A stretch of 64,000 nucleotides of DNA from Streptomyces spectabilis (GCF_008704795.1 NZ_CP023690.1:5094501-5158500), one strand, 5' to 3'; counted from the stretch's first letter, positions 34,764 through 44,759 are shown. The notes: a model not told the origin generated them from the letters alone. Numbers and translations: made by a program.

Positions 34764-35096
34764 TCAGGCCTCGCGCGGCGAGACCTCGCCCATCGCGCCC
34801 CACCCGTCCATGCCCGGAATCTCCGTGCTGACGATCTGGGGCGTGCTGGCGATGGCGTACGACATGGTCTCCATCGCGGCGGCGAAGTGCGCGGACTGCA
34901 CGTGCTCGCGCCCCGCCTCGCCGTCGCGGAAGGCCTCCACCAGGACGAACTGGTGGGGGTTGTCGACGCTGCGGGACCACTCGAAGAAGATGTTGCCGGG
35001 CTCGTCGCGGGTGGCACGCGTGAAGTCGTCGACGAGGCCGAGCCAGTCGTCGCTGCGCTCGGGGCGGACGGTGAATTTCACGGTGATGAAGATCAT
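34764..35096 (-). CDS. Antibiotic biosynthesis monooxygenase (ABM) domain protein
   Basis: A 110-residue ABM-fold protein starting at ATG 35096 (MIFITVKFTVRPERSDDWLGLVDDFTRATRDEPGNIFFEWSRS, QFVLVEAFRD, HVQSAHFAAAM). The family includes quinol monooxygenases and haem-degrading enzymes; the role here is unknown. No biosynthetic cluster surrounds it. Confidence 0.9.
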   Translation of the reverse strand: MIFITVKFTVRPERSDDWLGLVDDFTRATRDEPGNIFFEWSRSVDNPHQFVLVEAFRDGEAGREHVQSAHFAAAMETMSYAIASTPQIVSTEIPGMDGWGAMGEVSPREA

Positions 35097-35182
35097 GGGG
35101 CGTTCCCTCTTAGCGTTTAGGTGCCCTACGAACGTACCCCGGCGGACCCGTCCGGCGCCCGCCCGGGGCGCCCGCCCGGGCC

Positions 35183-35548
35183 CTAGCGCGCGACGAACTG
35201 GGTCAGGATCGCCTGCACCTCGTAGATGTCGACGCCCTTGGTGAAGGTCTTCTCGATCGGCACCGGGTTGCTGGATATCCAGATCTTGAGCTCGGCGTCC
35301 AGGTCGAAGTGGCCCGCGGTCTCCACCGCGAAGTGCGTGATGCTCCGGTACGGCACGGAGTGGTACTCGACCTTCTTGCCGGTCATCCCCTGCTTGTCGA
35401 CGAAGATCATACGCCGGTCGGTGAGCAGGATCGTGTCGCGTATCAGCCGGTACGCGGCGTACACCTGCTCGCCGTGGCCCATGAGTCGCGCGTACTCCTG
35501 CTGCGCCGACGCCGGGTCGACGGTGTGCGCGTTTCCGAACAGCGCCAT
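35183..35548 (-). CDS. Bacterial PH-domain protein
   Basis: A 121-residue protein with a bacterial pleckstrin-homology fold (DTILLTDRRMIFVDKQGMTGKKVEYHSVPYRSITHFAVETAGHFDLDAELKIWIS). It is the common stand-alone PH protein of actinobacteria and Bacillus, role unknown. The start is ATG 35548. Confidence 0.9.
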   Translation of the reverse strand: MALFGNAHTVDPASAQQEYARLMGHGEQVYAAYRLIRDTILLTDRRMIFVDKQGMTGKKVEYHSVPYRSITHFAVETAGHFDLDAELKIWISSNPVPIEKTFTKGVDIYEVQAILTQFVAR

Positions 35549-35667
35549 GGTGGCCCCACCCTCGTTCGTTCCGTATGCGGTCCGTGTGCGGTCGCCCGTA
35601 CGCGCTGACGGCGTGCCGGGACCTCTTCACCGTACGGGACCGGGCGGACGGACCGCGAAGGTCGGCC

Positions 35668-36153
35668 TCAGGCCCGCTGACGGGCCCTGCGGGCCGGGCG
35701 CGGGCTCTCGGCGGGGGTCGCCAAGTGGCCCTCGACCAGGCGGTTCAGGGCGCGCAGCAGGGCGGTGCGGTCGGTCTTGGAGAGCGCGTCGAGCGCCCGC
35801 TCGTGCACCCCGTCGACGATCTCCTGGCTGCGGGCCGCGACCTCGGCGCCCCGGTCGGTGACGGCGATGACGCGGGCCCTGCGGTCCTCGCGCGCCGGGC
35901 GGCGCTCGGCGAGCCCGGCCTTCTCCAGGGCGTCCACGGTGACGACCATCGTCGTCTTGTCCATGTCCCCGATCTCGGCGAGCTGCGCCTGGGTGCGCTC
36001 CTCCTGGAGCGCGTGGACGAGGACGCAGTGCATGCGCGCCGTGAGGCCGATCTCGGCGAGCGCCGCCGCCATCTGCGTACGCAGGACGTGGCTGGTGTGG
36101 TCCAGGAGGAAGGAGAGGTCCGGTTCGGTGCGGGCGGGTGCCATGGCGGTCAT
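35668..36153 (-). CDS. MarR-family regulator of the adjacent MFS exporter
   Basis: A 161-residue MarR protein starting at ATG 36153 (ATG 36144 is also possible). The winged helix comprises RTQAQLAEIGDMDKTTMVVTVDALEKAGLAERRPAREDRRARVIAVTDRG. It is divergent from an MFS exporter with an inverted repeat between them, so autoregulation and repression of the exporter are inferred. Confidence 0.92.
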   Translation of the reverse strand: MTAMAPARTEPDLSFLLDHTSHVLRTQMAAALAEIGLTARMHCVLVHALQEERTQAQLAEIGDMDKTTMVVTVDALEKAGLAERRPAREDRRARVIAVTDRGAEVAARSQEIVDGVHERALDALSKTDRTALLRALNRLVEGHLATPAESPRPARRARQRA

Positions 36154-36193
36154 GCGGCAAGGGTAGCCGAGAACGCGGGTGTGCGACCGAGGT

Positions 36194-36217
36194 AGATAGT
36201 CTGCAACAAAACTATCT
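36194..36217. promoter_or_regulatory. MarR operator
   Basis: AGATAGT (36194-36200) and ACTATCT (36211-36217) form a perfect inverted repeat with a 10-bp spacer, 41 bp from the MarR start and 67 bp from the MFS start. The A/T-rich arms stand out from the surrounding GC. Confidence 0.7.
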
Positions 36218-36283
36218 GCTACGGTCCTGCGTATCGACGGGGTGCGCCCGCGGCGCGGCCGCCGCCCCAGACAGGAGAGAGCC

Positions 36284-37759
36284 ATGACCGCCACCGCATC
36301 GCCCGAGGCCCCGGCCGCCGAGACCGCCGGGACCGCCGACCGGGCGGGGACCGCCCCGCCCGAGGCCCGCTCCCGGCGCCTCGCCCTGGGGGTCATCGCC
36401 ACCGGGATGCTGATGATCATCCTCGACGGCAGCATCGTGACCGTGGCGATGCCCGCCATCCAGCAGGACCTGAACTTCACGCCCGCCGGGCTGAGTTGGG
36501 TCGTGAACGCCTACCTCATCGCCTTCGGCAGCCTGCTCCTGCTCGCCGGGCGGCTCGGCGACCTCATCGGCCGCAAGCGGATGTTCGTCACCGGCATCGG
36601 GGTCTTCACGCTCGCCTCGGTCCTCGCGGGCGCGGCCACGAGCCCCGCGATGCTCATCGCGGCGCGCTTCCTCCAGGGCCTCGGCGGGGCCATGAGCTCG
36701 GCGGTCAGCCTCGGCATCCTCATCACGCTGTTCACCGAGCCGCGCGAACGGGCCCGTGCCATCGCCGTGTTCAGCTTCACCGGGGCCGCCGGCGCCTCGC
36801 TCGGACAGGTGCTCGGCGGCGTCCTCACCGACGCCCTGAACTGGCACTGGATCTTCTTCATCAACCTGCCGATCGGCCTCGCGGCCCTCCTGCTCGCCCT
36901 GCCCGCGCTGCCCGCGGACCGGGGGCTCGGGCTGCGCGCCGGGGCCGACCTCACGGGCGCGCTCCTGGTGACGGCGGGCCTGATGACCGGGATCTACAGC
37001 GTGGTGAAGGTGGAGCAGTACGGCTGGACCTCGGCGCACACCCTCGGCTTCGGCGCGCTCGCCGTCGTGCTGCTCGGCGGCTTCGTCGTCCGCCAGACGA
37101 AGGCGCGGACGCCGCTGCTTCCGCTGCGGATGTTCCGCTCCCGGGCCGTGACCGGGGCCAACGTCGTCCAGATGCTGATGGTCGCCGCCCTCTTCTCCTT
37201 CCAGGTGCTCGTCGCGCTCTACCTCCAGAACGTCCTCGGGTACGGAGCCGCCGAGACCGGCCTGGCCATGCTGCCCGCCGCCGCGGTCATCGGCGCGGTG
37301 TCCCTCGGGGTGTCCGCCCGGCTCAACGCCCGCTTCGGCGAGCGCAACGTGCTCCTCGCCGGGCTCGTGCTGCTGCTCGGCGTCCTCGGCCTGCTGACCC
37401 GGGTGCCCGTGCACGCCGACTACTGGGTGGACCTGCTGCCCGTCATGCTCCTCGCCGCGGGCTTCGGGCTCGCGCTGCCCGCGCTGACCTCCCTCGCGAT
37501 GTCCGGGGCCCGCGCCGACGACGCGGGGCTCGCGTCCGGGCTCTTCAACACCACGCAGCAGATCGGCAGCGCCCTGGGCGTCGCCGTCCTGACCACCCTC
37601 GCCGCCTCCCGCACGGAGTCCGCCCTCGCCTCCGGCCGCCCCCGGCCCGAGGCCCTCACCTCGGGCTACCACCTGGCCTTCGGCATCGGCGCGGCGCTCC
37701 TCGCCGCAGCACTCCTGATCGCGGCCACCGTCCTCCGCCCCACCACGCGCACCCGCTGA
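36284..37759 (+). CDS. MFS drug exporter, DHA2 family
   Basis: A 491-residue transporter starting at ATG 36284 with AGGAGAGA at 36273-36280. Its 14 helices include LDGSIVTVAMPAIQQDLNF, motif A GRLGDLIGRKR and the motif C-like GASLGQVLGGVLTDALNWHWIFFINLPIG. It is a proton-coupled efflux pump of EmrB type under the divergent MarR gene. It is unrelated in detail to the TetR-controlled pump at 17293, so the two are not a recent duplication. Confidence 0.93.
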   Translation: MTATASPEAPAAETAGTADRAGTAPPEARSRRLALGVIATGMLMIILDGSIVTVAMPAIQQDLNFTPAGLSWVVNAYLIAFGSLLLLAGRLGDLIGRKRMFVTGIGVFTLASVLAGAATSPAMLIAARFLQGLGGAMSSAVSLGILITLFTEPRERARAIAVFSFTGAAGASLGQVLGGVLTDALNWHWIFFINLPIGLAALLLALPALPADRGLGLRAGADLTGALLVTAGLMTGIYSVVKVEQYGWTSAHTLGFGALAVVLLGGFVVRQTKARTPLLPLRMFRSRAVTGANVVQMLMVAALFSFQVLVALYLQNVLGYGAAETGLAMLPAAAVIGAVSLGVSARLNARFGERNVLLAGLVLLLGVLGLLTRVPVHADYWVDLLPVMLLAAGFGLALPALTSLAMSGARADDAGLASGLFNTTQQIGSALGVAVLTTLAASRTESALASGRPRPEALTSGYHLAFGIGAALLAAALLIAATVLRPTTRTR

Positions 37760-37792
37760 CGGGCCGGGCCGCGGGGCGCCCGGGTCCTCCGG

Positions 37793-38581
37793 TCAAGGCG
37801 CGGCGCCGCGCCGCCCGTGCAGGGCCACCGCCGCCGTCGCGACCAAGGCCACCGCGACCAGGTGCTCCCGTCCCGCCAGGTTCGGGTTGAGGACGGAGCC
37901 GATGACCGTGGGGAGCACGAAGGCCAGGCACAGGACCGGGGCCCGGAACCGGATCGCCAGGTAGGTGAAGAGGCCGACGACGGCCGCGGAGGCGCCGGTG
38001 TCCACGGCGTGGGCGTAGGACTCGGGGACCCCGGCCCAGTGGCCGGGGCCGATGGCGACCATCACGCGGGCGCCGAGCGTGCCCGCCAGCGTGGCCCCGT
38101 ACGCGACCAGGAGGGTGCGGCGCCAGCCGATGAGCAGTTGCCCCAGGCCGAAGGCGATGACCAGGCGGGGGATGCCGCCCCAGGGCGGCTGCTCGCGGGT
38201 GGGGATGAACACGGACAGGGGAGTGCGCAGCAGCGACTGCCACAGGGGCTGGTCGGCGCGGACCTCACCGAGCATGCGGACGACCCGGTCGGACTCGGGA
38301 ATCTGCTCCAGGCCGTGCAGCACGATCATCGCGAGGGTGCCGAAGAGGGCGAGCGCGACGCCCGCCACGCCCCGGGCGCGCAGCGCGCGCCACGCGGCGA
38401 CCCCGACGTCCCGCCACTCCCGCCGCAGCACGGCACGGGCCCGGGACACCATGCCTCGTCCGGGACGCGCCGCCCGCTCGCCCTCCGGGGCCGCCGCGCC
38501 CGCGGCCAGGGGCGGCGACCCCGCTATTCGGGGCTGCGGGCGGCTGCGCCCGCGGGTGCGTCTCGGGGCCCGCCGCGGCAT
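37793..38581 (-). CDS. Rhomboid-like membrane protein
   Basis: A 262-residue membrane protein. The start at ATG 38581 is supported by GAGGACGGAAG upstream; ATG 38452 is an alternative. Six hydrophobic segments follow a basic N-terminus. The layout resembles rhomboid-like proteins of actinobacteria (LVIAFGLGQLLIGWRRTLLVAYGATLAGTLG, HAVDTGASAAVVGLFTYLAI). A GASA string and an HAVDTG string sit in the right helices, but the canonical GXSG plus His dyad is not clear, so protease activity is doubtful. Confidence 0.7.
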   Translation of the reverse strand: MPRRAPRRTRGRSRPQPRIAGSPPLAAGAAAPEGERAARPGRGMVSRARAVLRREWRDVGVAAWRALRARGVAGVALALFGTLAMIVLHGLEQIPESDRVVRMLGEVRADQPLWQSLLRTPLSVFIPTREQPPWGGIPRLVIAFGLGQLLIGWRRTLLVAYGATLAGTLGARVMVAIGPGHWAGVPESYAHAVDTGASAAVVGLFTYLAIRFRAPVLCLAFVLPTVIGSVLNPNLAGREHLVAVALVATAAVALHGRRGAAP

Positions 38582-38677
38582 CGGCTTCCGTCCTCTTTCT
38601 CCACCGCGTCGCGCCGCCAGGCACTTCGCTTCAGCTCGTACGTCGGACATGTGTCCGGCATACGGCAAGGCTAAGGC

Positions 38678-40150
38678 TCATTCCTTGAGCACGCGGATCG
38701 TCCGGAGGCCGGGGTCGGCGGTGTCGGGGATGTACATGCCCGCCGCATGGCCGCTGCGCAGATACGCGAGGACCGGTTCGGTGAGGCGTTCGCCGGGGAG
38801 CACGGCCGGGATGCCGGGCGGGTAGGGCGTGGCCATCTCGGCGGCCACGCGGCCCGCGGCCCGCTCCAGCGGCACCGGCTCCACGTCGCCGAAGTACGCG
38901 TCGCGCGGCAGGCACACCTGCTCCATCCGCAGCCCGGCGGGCGAGGGCACGTCCACGCGGGGCGCGTCGGCCAGTTCGGCGCGGTGCGCGGACAGGTCCC
39001 GCAGGGCGTCGAGGAGCGGCTCGGTTGTCTCGTGCGAGTCGGCGTGGGTGAGCTGCGCGCCGATGCGGCGGTGGTCGTTGATGTGCACGGTGAGGGCGTG
39101 GTGCTCGCGCAGCCAGTCGGCGGCGCGGTAGCCCGTCGTACCCAGCGCGGAGACGTCGATGACGGTGTGCAGCGGGTCGAGGTCGGCGGCGAGCCCGGGG
39201 CCCGTGAGGTCGTCGCGGCCGTTCACGCGCAGGCCCGGGATGAGCGCGATCTCCTCGTGCACCTCGGCGGCTAGGCGCAGCGCGCCGGAGACCAGCTCGT
39301 GGCCGCGCAGGACCATCTGGCGGCGCCAGGCGTCGAGGCCCGCGTAGATGAGGACGGAGGGGCTGGTGGTGCCGAGCAGATCGGCGCGCGAGGCCAGCTC
39401 GGCGGGGTCGACGCGGTCGCCCCTGAGGTGGAAGACGGAACCCTGCTCCAGGCCGCTGCCCATCTTGTGGATGCTGGTGACGCAGATGTCGGCGCCCGCG
39501 TCCATCGCCCACGACGGCAGGTCCTCGTGGAAGGGCAGGTGCGCGCCCCACGCCTCGTCGACGACGAGCGGCAGGCCGCGCGCGTGGCACAGGTCCGCGA
39601 GCGCCCGCAGATCGGCGCAGCCGCCGTACGGGGTGGGGCTGGTGACGAGCGCGCCGCGCGCGTCCGGGTGCCGGTCGAAGGCTTCCTCGTACGCGGCCAC
39701 GGACGGCGGGTGCGCCAGGGAGCGCTCGGCGTCCCACTGCGGCTCCACCCACACCGGGTCGATGCCGCACAGGATGAGGCCCGCGACCACCGACTTGTGC
39801 GCGTCCCTGCCGATCAGGAGCCGGTCGCCGGGGTGGGCCACCGTCAGCATGGCGGCCTTCACGGACAGGGAGCTGCCGCAGGTGGTGAAGTACGTGTGGT
39901 CGGCGTGCACGGCGTCGGCCATGAGGCGTTCGGCCCGGCTCAGCACGTGTCCGCCCGCGCGCCGGTCGTCGAGGCCGCCGACGGCGAGCACGTCGGACCG
40001 GAACACGGCGTCCCCCAGGACCCGCCGCGCCTGGGGATCGGCGCCGCGGGCCTGCTTGTGGCCTGGCGGAGTGAAGGCGAGCCGGCCCCGGTCGTGGTAG
40101 GCGTCCAGGGCTTCCAGGACCGGGGCCGAGGTGTGGTCGATGGGCTCCAT
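38678..40150 (-). CDS. Orn/Lys/Arg decarboxylase-family PLP enzyme
   Basis: A 490-residue fold-type I PLP enzyme. LTPPGHK-like FTPPGHKQARG at 27-35 marks the group. The cofactor lysine is Lys229 in SIHKMGSGLEQGS, with PLP-contacting Asp198 in VVDEAWGAH. The C-terminal domain carries PYPPGIPAVLPGE. The likely reaction is decarboxylation of a basic amino acid to a polyamine precursor; which one cannot be told. The closest architecture is the short SpeA/YaaO type of Gram-positive bacteria. Confidence 0.92.
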   Translation of the reverse strand: MEPIDHTSAPVLEALDAYHDRGRLAFTPPGHKQARGADPQARRVLGDAVFRSDVLAVGGLDDRRAGGHVLSRAERLMADAVHADHTYFTTCGSSLSVKAAMLTVAHPGDRLLIGRDAHKSVVAGLILCGIDPVWVEPQWDAERSLAHPPSVAAYEEAFDRHPDARGALVTSPTPYGGCADLRALADLCHARGLPLVVDEAWGAHLPFHEDLPSWAMDAGADICVTSIHKMGSGLEQGSVFHLRGDRVDPAELASRADLLGTTSPSVLIYAGLDAWRRQMVLRGHELVSGALRLAAEVHEEIALIPGLRVNGRDDLTGPGLAADLDPLHTVIDVSALGTTGYRAADWLREHHALTVHINDHRRIGAQLTHADSHETTEPLLDALRDLSAHRAELADAPRVDVPSPAGLRMEQVCLPRDAYFGDVEPVPLERAAGRVAAEMATPYPPGIPAVLPGERLTEPVLAYLRSGHAAGMYIPDTADPGLRTIRVLKE

Positions 40151-40180
40151 ACGGGATGGGTACCGCGATCGCGCCGGATG

Positions 40181-41386
40181 TCACGTGGCGTTCAGGGCAA
40201 CCGTCGGATGCAGCCGCGCCGCCCGCGCGGCCGGGTACAGGCCCGCGAGGACGCCGATGACGAGGGTCGCGGCCAGGCCGCCCGCGAGCGACCAGGGCGG
40301 GACGACCGGGGTCCAGCCCTGGGCGAGGGCGAAGCCGTAGGTGGCGAGGGCGCCGAGGCCCGCGCCCGCGGCGCCGCCGATGGCCGACAGGAGCAGCGAC
40401 TCGGTCAGGAACTGGACCCTGACGGCGCCCCGCGTGGCGCCGACGGCCCGCCGCAGGCCGATCTCCGCACGGCGTTCGAGCACCGAGACCACCATCGTGT
40501 TGGCGACGCCGACCCCGCCGACGAGCAGCGCGACCGCGCCGAGCCCGAGCATCAGGGCGGTCAGGCCCTCGTCGGTCGCGGTCTTGGCGGCCAGCGCGTC
40601 GGAGGGGCGCGAGACCGTCACGGAGCCCTGGCCGCCGGGGTTCACCGTGCGGGCGAGCACCGCGCGCACGTCCTCGACGGAGGCGTCCGTGGAGCGCTCG
40701 AAGACCGTCGTGGGGTGGCCGTCGAAGCCGAAGTACCGCTGCGCGGCCGGGAATCCGACCAGGGCGACCCGGTCGAGCGTCGGCACGAGCTCCACCGGTG
40801 CGAGGATGCCGACGACCACGAAGTACCGGTCGCCCATCATGATCTTCTCGCCGGGCGCGGTGATGCCGAGCCGCTCGGCGGCGACCCGGCCGAGCACGGT
40901 CACGGGCAGCCGCTCCCGCCCCCGGTCGAGCCAAGTGCCCTTCGCCATCCGGGTGTTGAGGGCCGACAGGAGGTCGGTGCGGGCGGCCTGCGTGGTGACT
41001 CCGGCCGTCCGTTCCTCCGGTACGGCGGCGCTGCGGCGGATGGGCGCGTTGACGTCGCCCGTCGCGGTGGCCTGCCGCACCGGGCCGATGCGCTCCACCA
41101 TGGCGACGGCGCTCTTCGGCAGCTTCACCTCCTGGCCGCTCGCGTCCTTGCCCGCCTCGGCGGTCAGCAGATTGGTGCCGAGCCGGTCGAGGCGCAGCAT
41201 CAGATCGGCGCGGCTGGACGTGGACAGGCCGACGACGGCCACCATCGTGGCGATGCCGATGGCGATGCCGAGCGAGGACAGCACGACGCGGGCGCGCCGG
41301 GCCCGCAGGCCGACGGAGCCGACGCGCAGCACGTCGGCGAAGGAGAGCCGCGCGGGCTTGAGCCGGTCCCGGCGGGGCGCCGTCAT
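40181..41386 (-). CDS. MacB/FtsX-type ABC permease
   Basis: A 401-residue permease starting at ATG 41386, overlapping the ATPase stop as ATGA. One N-terminal helix ([22 protein letters not shown]) is followed by a large extracytoplasmic MacB_PCD domain and three C-terminal helices with [34 protein letters not shown], the FtsX signature. MacB-type permeases transmit mechanical work across the membrane rather than forming a channel. It is last gene of a four-gene operon. Confidence 0.93.
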   Translation of the reverse strand: MTAPRRDRLKPARLSFADVLRVGSVGLRARRARVVLSSLGIAIGIATMVAVVGLSTSSRADLMLRLDRLGTNLLTAEAGKDASGQEVKLPKSAVAMVERIGPVRQATATGDVNAPIRRSAAVPEERTAGVTTQAARTDLLSALNTRMAKGTWLDRGRERLPVTVLGRVAAERLGITAPGEKIMMGDRYFVVVGILAPVELVPTLDRVALVGFPAAQRYFGFDGHPTTVFERSTDASVEDVRAVLARTVNPGGQGSVTVSRPSDALAAKTATDEGLTALMLGLGAVALLVGGVGVANTMVVSVLERRAEIGLRRAVGATRGAVRVQFLTESLLLSAIGGAAGAGLGALATYGFALAQGWTPVVPPWSLAGGLAATLVIGVLAGLYPAARAARLHPTVALNAT

Positions 41387-42123
41387 GCGACGACCTGCCC
41401 GTCGCGGAAGCGGACGCGGCGCGGCAGCGCGGCCGCGATGTCGTGGTCGTGCGTGATGACGCACACGGTCGTGCCCGCCGCGTTCAGCTCGCGCAGGAGA
41501 TCCATCACGATCTGCCCGGACGCGGAGTCCAGGGCGCCGGTCGGCTCGTCGGCGAGCAGCAGCCGGGGCGCGCCGACGAGCGCGCGGGCGATCGCGACGC
41601 GCTGCTTCTCGCCGCCGGACAGCTCGCCGGGGCGGTGGTCGAGCCGGTGCCCGAGCCGCACCCGCTCAAGGGCCTCGCGCGCCGCTTCGCGCCGCCGCCG
41701 CGCGGGGACGCCCGCGTACAGCAGCCCGTCGGCGACGTTGTCGACGGCGCCGCGCCCGGGGGCGAGGTGGAAGTGCTGGAAGACGAACCCGATGTGCCGG
41801 GCCCGCAACGCGGCGACCTGCGCGTCGGAAAGGGCCCCCACGTCGTGCCCGGCGACGCGCACGGTCCCGGAGGTGGGCCGGTCCAGGGTGCCGATGAGGT
41901 TGAGGGCGGTGGACTTCCCGGACCCGGAGGGGCCGACGACGGCGAGCAACTCCCCCGCGTGGACGGTGAGGTCGACCTCGCGCAGCGCGGTGACGCCACC
42001 GGGGTAGACCTTGGTGGCGCGGCGCAGCTCGACCACGGCTTCGGGCGTGGCGGCCGCCTCGGCCCAGGGCGCGGCGGCCGCTGCGGCCCGGGGCGCGGCG
42101 CCGTGGGGCGCGGGCCGGTTCAC
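41383..42123 (-). CDS. MacB/LolD-type ABC ATPase
   Basis: A 246-residue ATPase starting at GTG 42123, overlapping the adaptor stop as GTGA. Walker A is [10 protein letters not shown], the Q-loop [12 protein letters not shown], the signature LSGGEKQR, Walker [13 protein letters not shown] and the H-loop [10 protein letters not shown]. The Ala/Pro-rich first 28 residues are extra. It couples ATP hydrolysis to the FtsX-type permease. Confidence 0.94.
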   Translation of the reverse strand: MNRPAPHGAAPRAAAAAAPWAEAAATPEAVVELRRATKVYPGGVTALREVDLTVHAGELLAVVGPSGSGKSTALNLIGTLDRPTSGTVRVAGHDVGALSDAQVAALRARHIGFVFQHFHLAPGRGAVDNVADGLLYAGVPARRRREAAREALERVRLGHRLDHRPGELSGGEKQRVAIARALVGAPRLLLADEPTGALDSASGQIVMDLLRELNAAGTTVCVITHDHDIAAALPRRVRFRDGQVVA

Positions 42124-43190
42124 TGGGCCGCCACCCCCACCCGCACGCCCTCGCGCAGCCCGGCGCCGCGCACCTCGATCCGGCCTTCGGCCGTCATGCC
42201 GGTGTCGACGCGCACCATGCGGGGCGGTCCCGACGCGGGCACGAGCTGGAGGCCGTAGCCGCCGTTCTCGCCGCGCAGGGCGACGAGCGCCTCGACCGGC
42301 ACGGCGAGGACGCCGCGTCTGCTCTCGCTGACGAAGGTGACGCTCGCGGCGGCCCGCGCCGCCTGCCCCGAGAGGGCGGAGGCGCTGCCGTCGAGCGCGA
42401 TCTCCACGGTGATGCCGTCGCCGCCCGACTCCTCGTCGGAGCCCTCGGGGCGCACGGTCCCGGTCACCTTCCCCCGCACCTTCTCGCCGTCGGCGAGGCG
42501 GATCTCCGCCTTGGTGCCGCGGGCGGCAAGGGAGCTGTCGCCCTGGTCGAGACCGGCCCGCACCACGGGCCTCGGCGAGGCGGCGGTGAGCACGGGCCCG
42601 TCGGGGCCGACCTGGTCGCCGAGCGCGGCGTCCGCCGCCACCACCTTGACCGGGCCGCCCTGGAACACCACGTGACCCTTGCCGACCCGGCCGGTCGGGG
42701 TGCGGTTGAGGGACTTCTGCCACCGCTTGACGGCGGCCGCGGTCGCGGCGTCGTACCGCGCGTCGACGAAGAGACCGGCGCCGTGGCCCAAGTCCCGGAG
42801 GTTGCGCTCCAGTTGGAGGACGTCCGTGCCCCGGTCGCCCTTCCTCATCTCGCGGAACGCCGGCACCGGCCCGTACAGCAGGGTCACCGGCTTGTCGTCC
42901 AGCTCGTACAGGGCCTGGCCCTGCCGCACCGTCGCGCCCTCGCGCGCGGCCACGGTCACCGTGCCCTCCACCGCCGACTTCACGGGCCTGCGCCCGGCGA
43001 AGTCCACCGTGCCGTCCACGGTCTTGCTGAGCACCAGGTCGGTGCGGACGACCTCGGCCGTCGCGGGCGGGGCGCCGCCCTCGTCCCTGACCCCGTCCCG
43101 CGACCCGCCGCCCCACGCGAACGCGCCCACCGCGACGGCCCCGGCGGCCGCCGCGCCGACGGCCGCCGTCAAGCCCGTGCGGCGTCTCAC
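42120..43190 (-). CDS. Peptidoglycan-binding efflux adaptor (HlyD/MacA-like)
   Basis: A 356-residue anchored adaptor starting at GTG 43190, overlapping the lipoprotein stop as GTGA. It has one N-terminal helix, a biotinyl-lipoyl-like strand ([33 protein letters not shown]), then a peptidoglycan-binding motif of PG_binding_1 type ([23 protein letters not shown] to [14 protein letters not shown]). A second barrel and membrane-proximal domain ([12 protein letters not shown]) follow. In actinobacteria this adaptor type accompanies MacB transporters and may dock them on the cell wall. Confidence 0.9.
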   Translation of the reverse strand: MRRRTGLTAAVGAAAAGAVAVGAFAWGGGSRDGVRDEGGAPPATAEVVRTDLVLSKTVDGTVDFAGRRPVKSAVEGTVTVAAREGATVRQGQALYELDDKPVTLLYGPVPAFREMRKGDRGTDVLQLERNLRDLGHGAGLFVDARYDAATAAAVKRWQKSLNRTPTGRVGKGHVVFQGGPVKVVAADAALGDQVGPDGPVLTAASPRPVVRAGLDQGDSSLAARGTKAEIRLADGEKVRGKVTGTVRPEGSDEESGGDGITVEIALDGSASALSGQAARAAASVTFVSESRRGVLAVPVEALVALRGENGGYGLQLVPASGPPRMVRVDTGMTAEGRIEVRGAGLREGVRVGVAAQ

Positions 43191-43843
43191 TGCATCCCGT
43201 CCAGGCCGTCGAGCAGCTTGGCCGCGCAGGCCTCCCGCGCCTGCTTGTAGAGCGGGGATTCCGTGTCGATCCTCGGCGAGGCGGGGTCGGGCTCGCCGCC
43301 GGGCTGCGCGTTGCCGTCGGCCATCGTCGGGTTGCGGAACAGCGAGACGCCCTTGTCCCGCATGCACTTGGCGTGCGCGAGCATCGACTCGTAGTCCCGC
43401 TGCTGGTCGCGCTTGGGCTCCGCGTTCATCGCCGCGAGCAACTCGTCCTTGCAGACGCCGTTCTTGCCGCCCTTGTACTCCTCGCCGCCGCCGTTCGGGT
43501 CGACGAGCTTCTCGATCGCGGGGAAGTCGAGGTGGCCGCTGAGCTTGGGGTCGGGGTAGTCCTTGAGGCCCGCCTTGGTGCGCATGCAGCGGACGTACGT
43601 CATCTGCGCGTCGAAGAAGGCGCTCTTGCCCGTCTTGTCGGCGGAGCCCGCGGCCTTGCCACCGGAGCCGTCGGACTTCTTGCCGGACTTCTCGGGCACG
43701 GAGGCGACCTGGTCGTCCTTGCCGCCCCCGTCGTCCCCGCCGCCGCAGCCGACGGCGAGCGCGAGCAGGGGAGCCGCGGCGAGCGCGACGAGACGGATCC
43801 GGGGCGCGCCGGAGAGCGGCGCCCTGCGTGAGGTGGTGGTCAT
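43187..43843 (-). CDS. Lipoprotein with two-fold Cys-Met-Arg motif
   Basis: A 218-residue lipoprotein starting at ATG 43843 (MTTTSRRAP). The lipobox is [10 protein letters not shown]. Two half-domains each contain a CMR motif: [18 protein letters not shown] and [17 protein letters not shown], with extra Cys in NGVCKDEL and AREACAAKL, suggesting two disulphides. It is the first gene of the operon with adaptor, ATPase and permease; a substrate-handling or sensing role is inferred. Confidence 0.88.
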   Translation of the reverse strand: MTTTSRRAPLSGAPRIRLVALAAAPLLALAVGCGGGDDGGGKDDQVASVPEKSGKKSDGSGGKAAGSADKTGKSAFFDAQMTYVRCMRTKAGLKDYPDPKLSGHLDFPAIEKLVDPNGGGEEYKGGKNGVCKDELLAAMNAEPKRDQQRDYESMLAHAKCMRDKGVSLFRNPTMADGNAQPGGEPDPASPRIDTESPLYKQAREACAAKLLDGLDGMQ

Positions 43844-43977
43844 GCGCCCCACCGTCCGGCGGCCGCATGATGGTCCCTCCATGGCCACATGATGAGCACG
43901 TAACAATGTGCGGGCGGGCCCCGTCCGACCCCTCTGACCAGCTTGGAAAGGCCGGGCCCTCGCCCATAATCGAGCGC

Positions 43978-44667
43978 ATGCCGCATGTGCTGCTGATCGA
44001 GGACGACGCCTCCGTACGCGACGGGATGGAGCTGGTGCTGCGCCGCCACGGCTACGAGGTGTCCGTCGCCTCCACCGGTGAGGCCGCCCTCGCCCTGCTC
44101 GACGCCCCCGAGGGGAAGGCGGTCGACATCGCCGTGCTCGACCTGATGCTCCCCGGGCTCGACGGCTTCGAGGTGTGCCGCCGCGTGCGCTCCCGTACGT
44201 CCCACTCGACGCTCCCCGTGATCATGCTGACCGCGCGCGGCGACGACACGGACGTCGTCCTGGGCCTGGAGGCGGGCGCCGACGACTACGTGGTCAAGCC
44301 CGTCACCGCGCCCGTCCTGGAGGCCCGCATCCGCGCGGCCCTGCGCCGCGCGACGCCGGTCGCCGCCCGGGACGCGTACGCGGGCCTGGTCGTCGACCGG
44401 GCGGGCCTGACCGTCACCAAGAACGGCACGCCCCTCGCGCTCCCGCCCACCGAGCTGCGCCTCCTCCTGGAGCTCTCCGCGTCGCCCGGCCAGGTCTTCA
44501 GCCGCGAGCAGCTGCTGCGCAGCGTGTGGGACCACGACTTCCTCGGGGACTCCCGGATCGTGGACGCCGCCGTCGGCCGGCTGCGCGCGAAGATCGAGGA
44601 CGTGGCGTCACGGCCGCGCTACGTGCAGACGGTCCGCGGCTTCGGCTACCGGTTCGGCCCGCTGTGA
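43978..44667 (+). CDS. OmpR-family response regulator
   Basis: A 229-residue response regulator starting at ATG 43978. The receiver domain has Asp9/Asp10, the phosphoacceptor Asp55 (DIAVLDLMLPG) and Lys in YVVKPV; the winged-helix output domain has LPPTELRLLLELSASPGQVFSREQLLRSVWDHDFLGDSRIVDAAVGRLRAKIE. It resembles CseB of the envelope-stress system, but no sigE or cseA precedes it, so orthology is not claimed. It is divergent from the transport operon, a probable target, and coupled to the kinase by a GTGA overlap. Confidence 0.94.
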   Translation: MPHVLLIEDDASVRDGMELVLRRHGYEVSVASTGEAALALLDAPEGKAVDIAVLDLMLPGLDGFEVCRRVRSRTSHSTLPVIMLTARGDDTDVVLGLEAGADDYVVKPVTAPVLEARIRAALRRATPVAARDAYAGLVVDRAGLTVTKNGTPLALPPTELRLLLELSASPGQVFSREQLLRSVWDHDFLGDSRIVDAAVGRLRAKIEDVASRPRYVQTVRGFGYRFGPL

Positions 44668-44759
44668 GGCGACCCGTCCGGCCCGCTGTGAGGCGACCCG
44701 TCCGGCCCGCGGCGAGGCGACCCGTCCGGCCCGCCGTGAGGCAGCCCGGCCGCCGCTCC
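44664..44759 (+). repeat. Four 24-bp tandem repeats at the kinase start
   Basis: Units at 44664-44687, 44688-44711, 44712-44735 and 44736-44759; the first three differ at three positions at most and the fourth is diverged. Each begins GTGAGGC or GCGAGGC. The unit is a multiple of three, so it adds eight residues per copy, and three copies begin with a usable GTG. Confidence 0.9.

Noticed and set aside
37793..38581. Active rhomboid protease
   Set aside because: A GASA string is present but the GXSG serine motif with the paired His cannot be identified.
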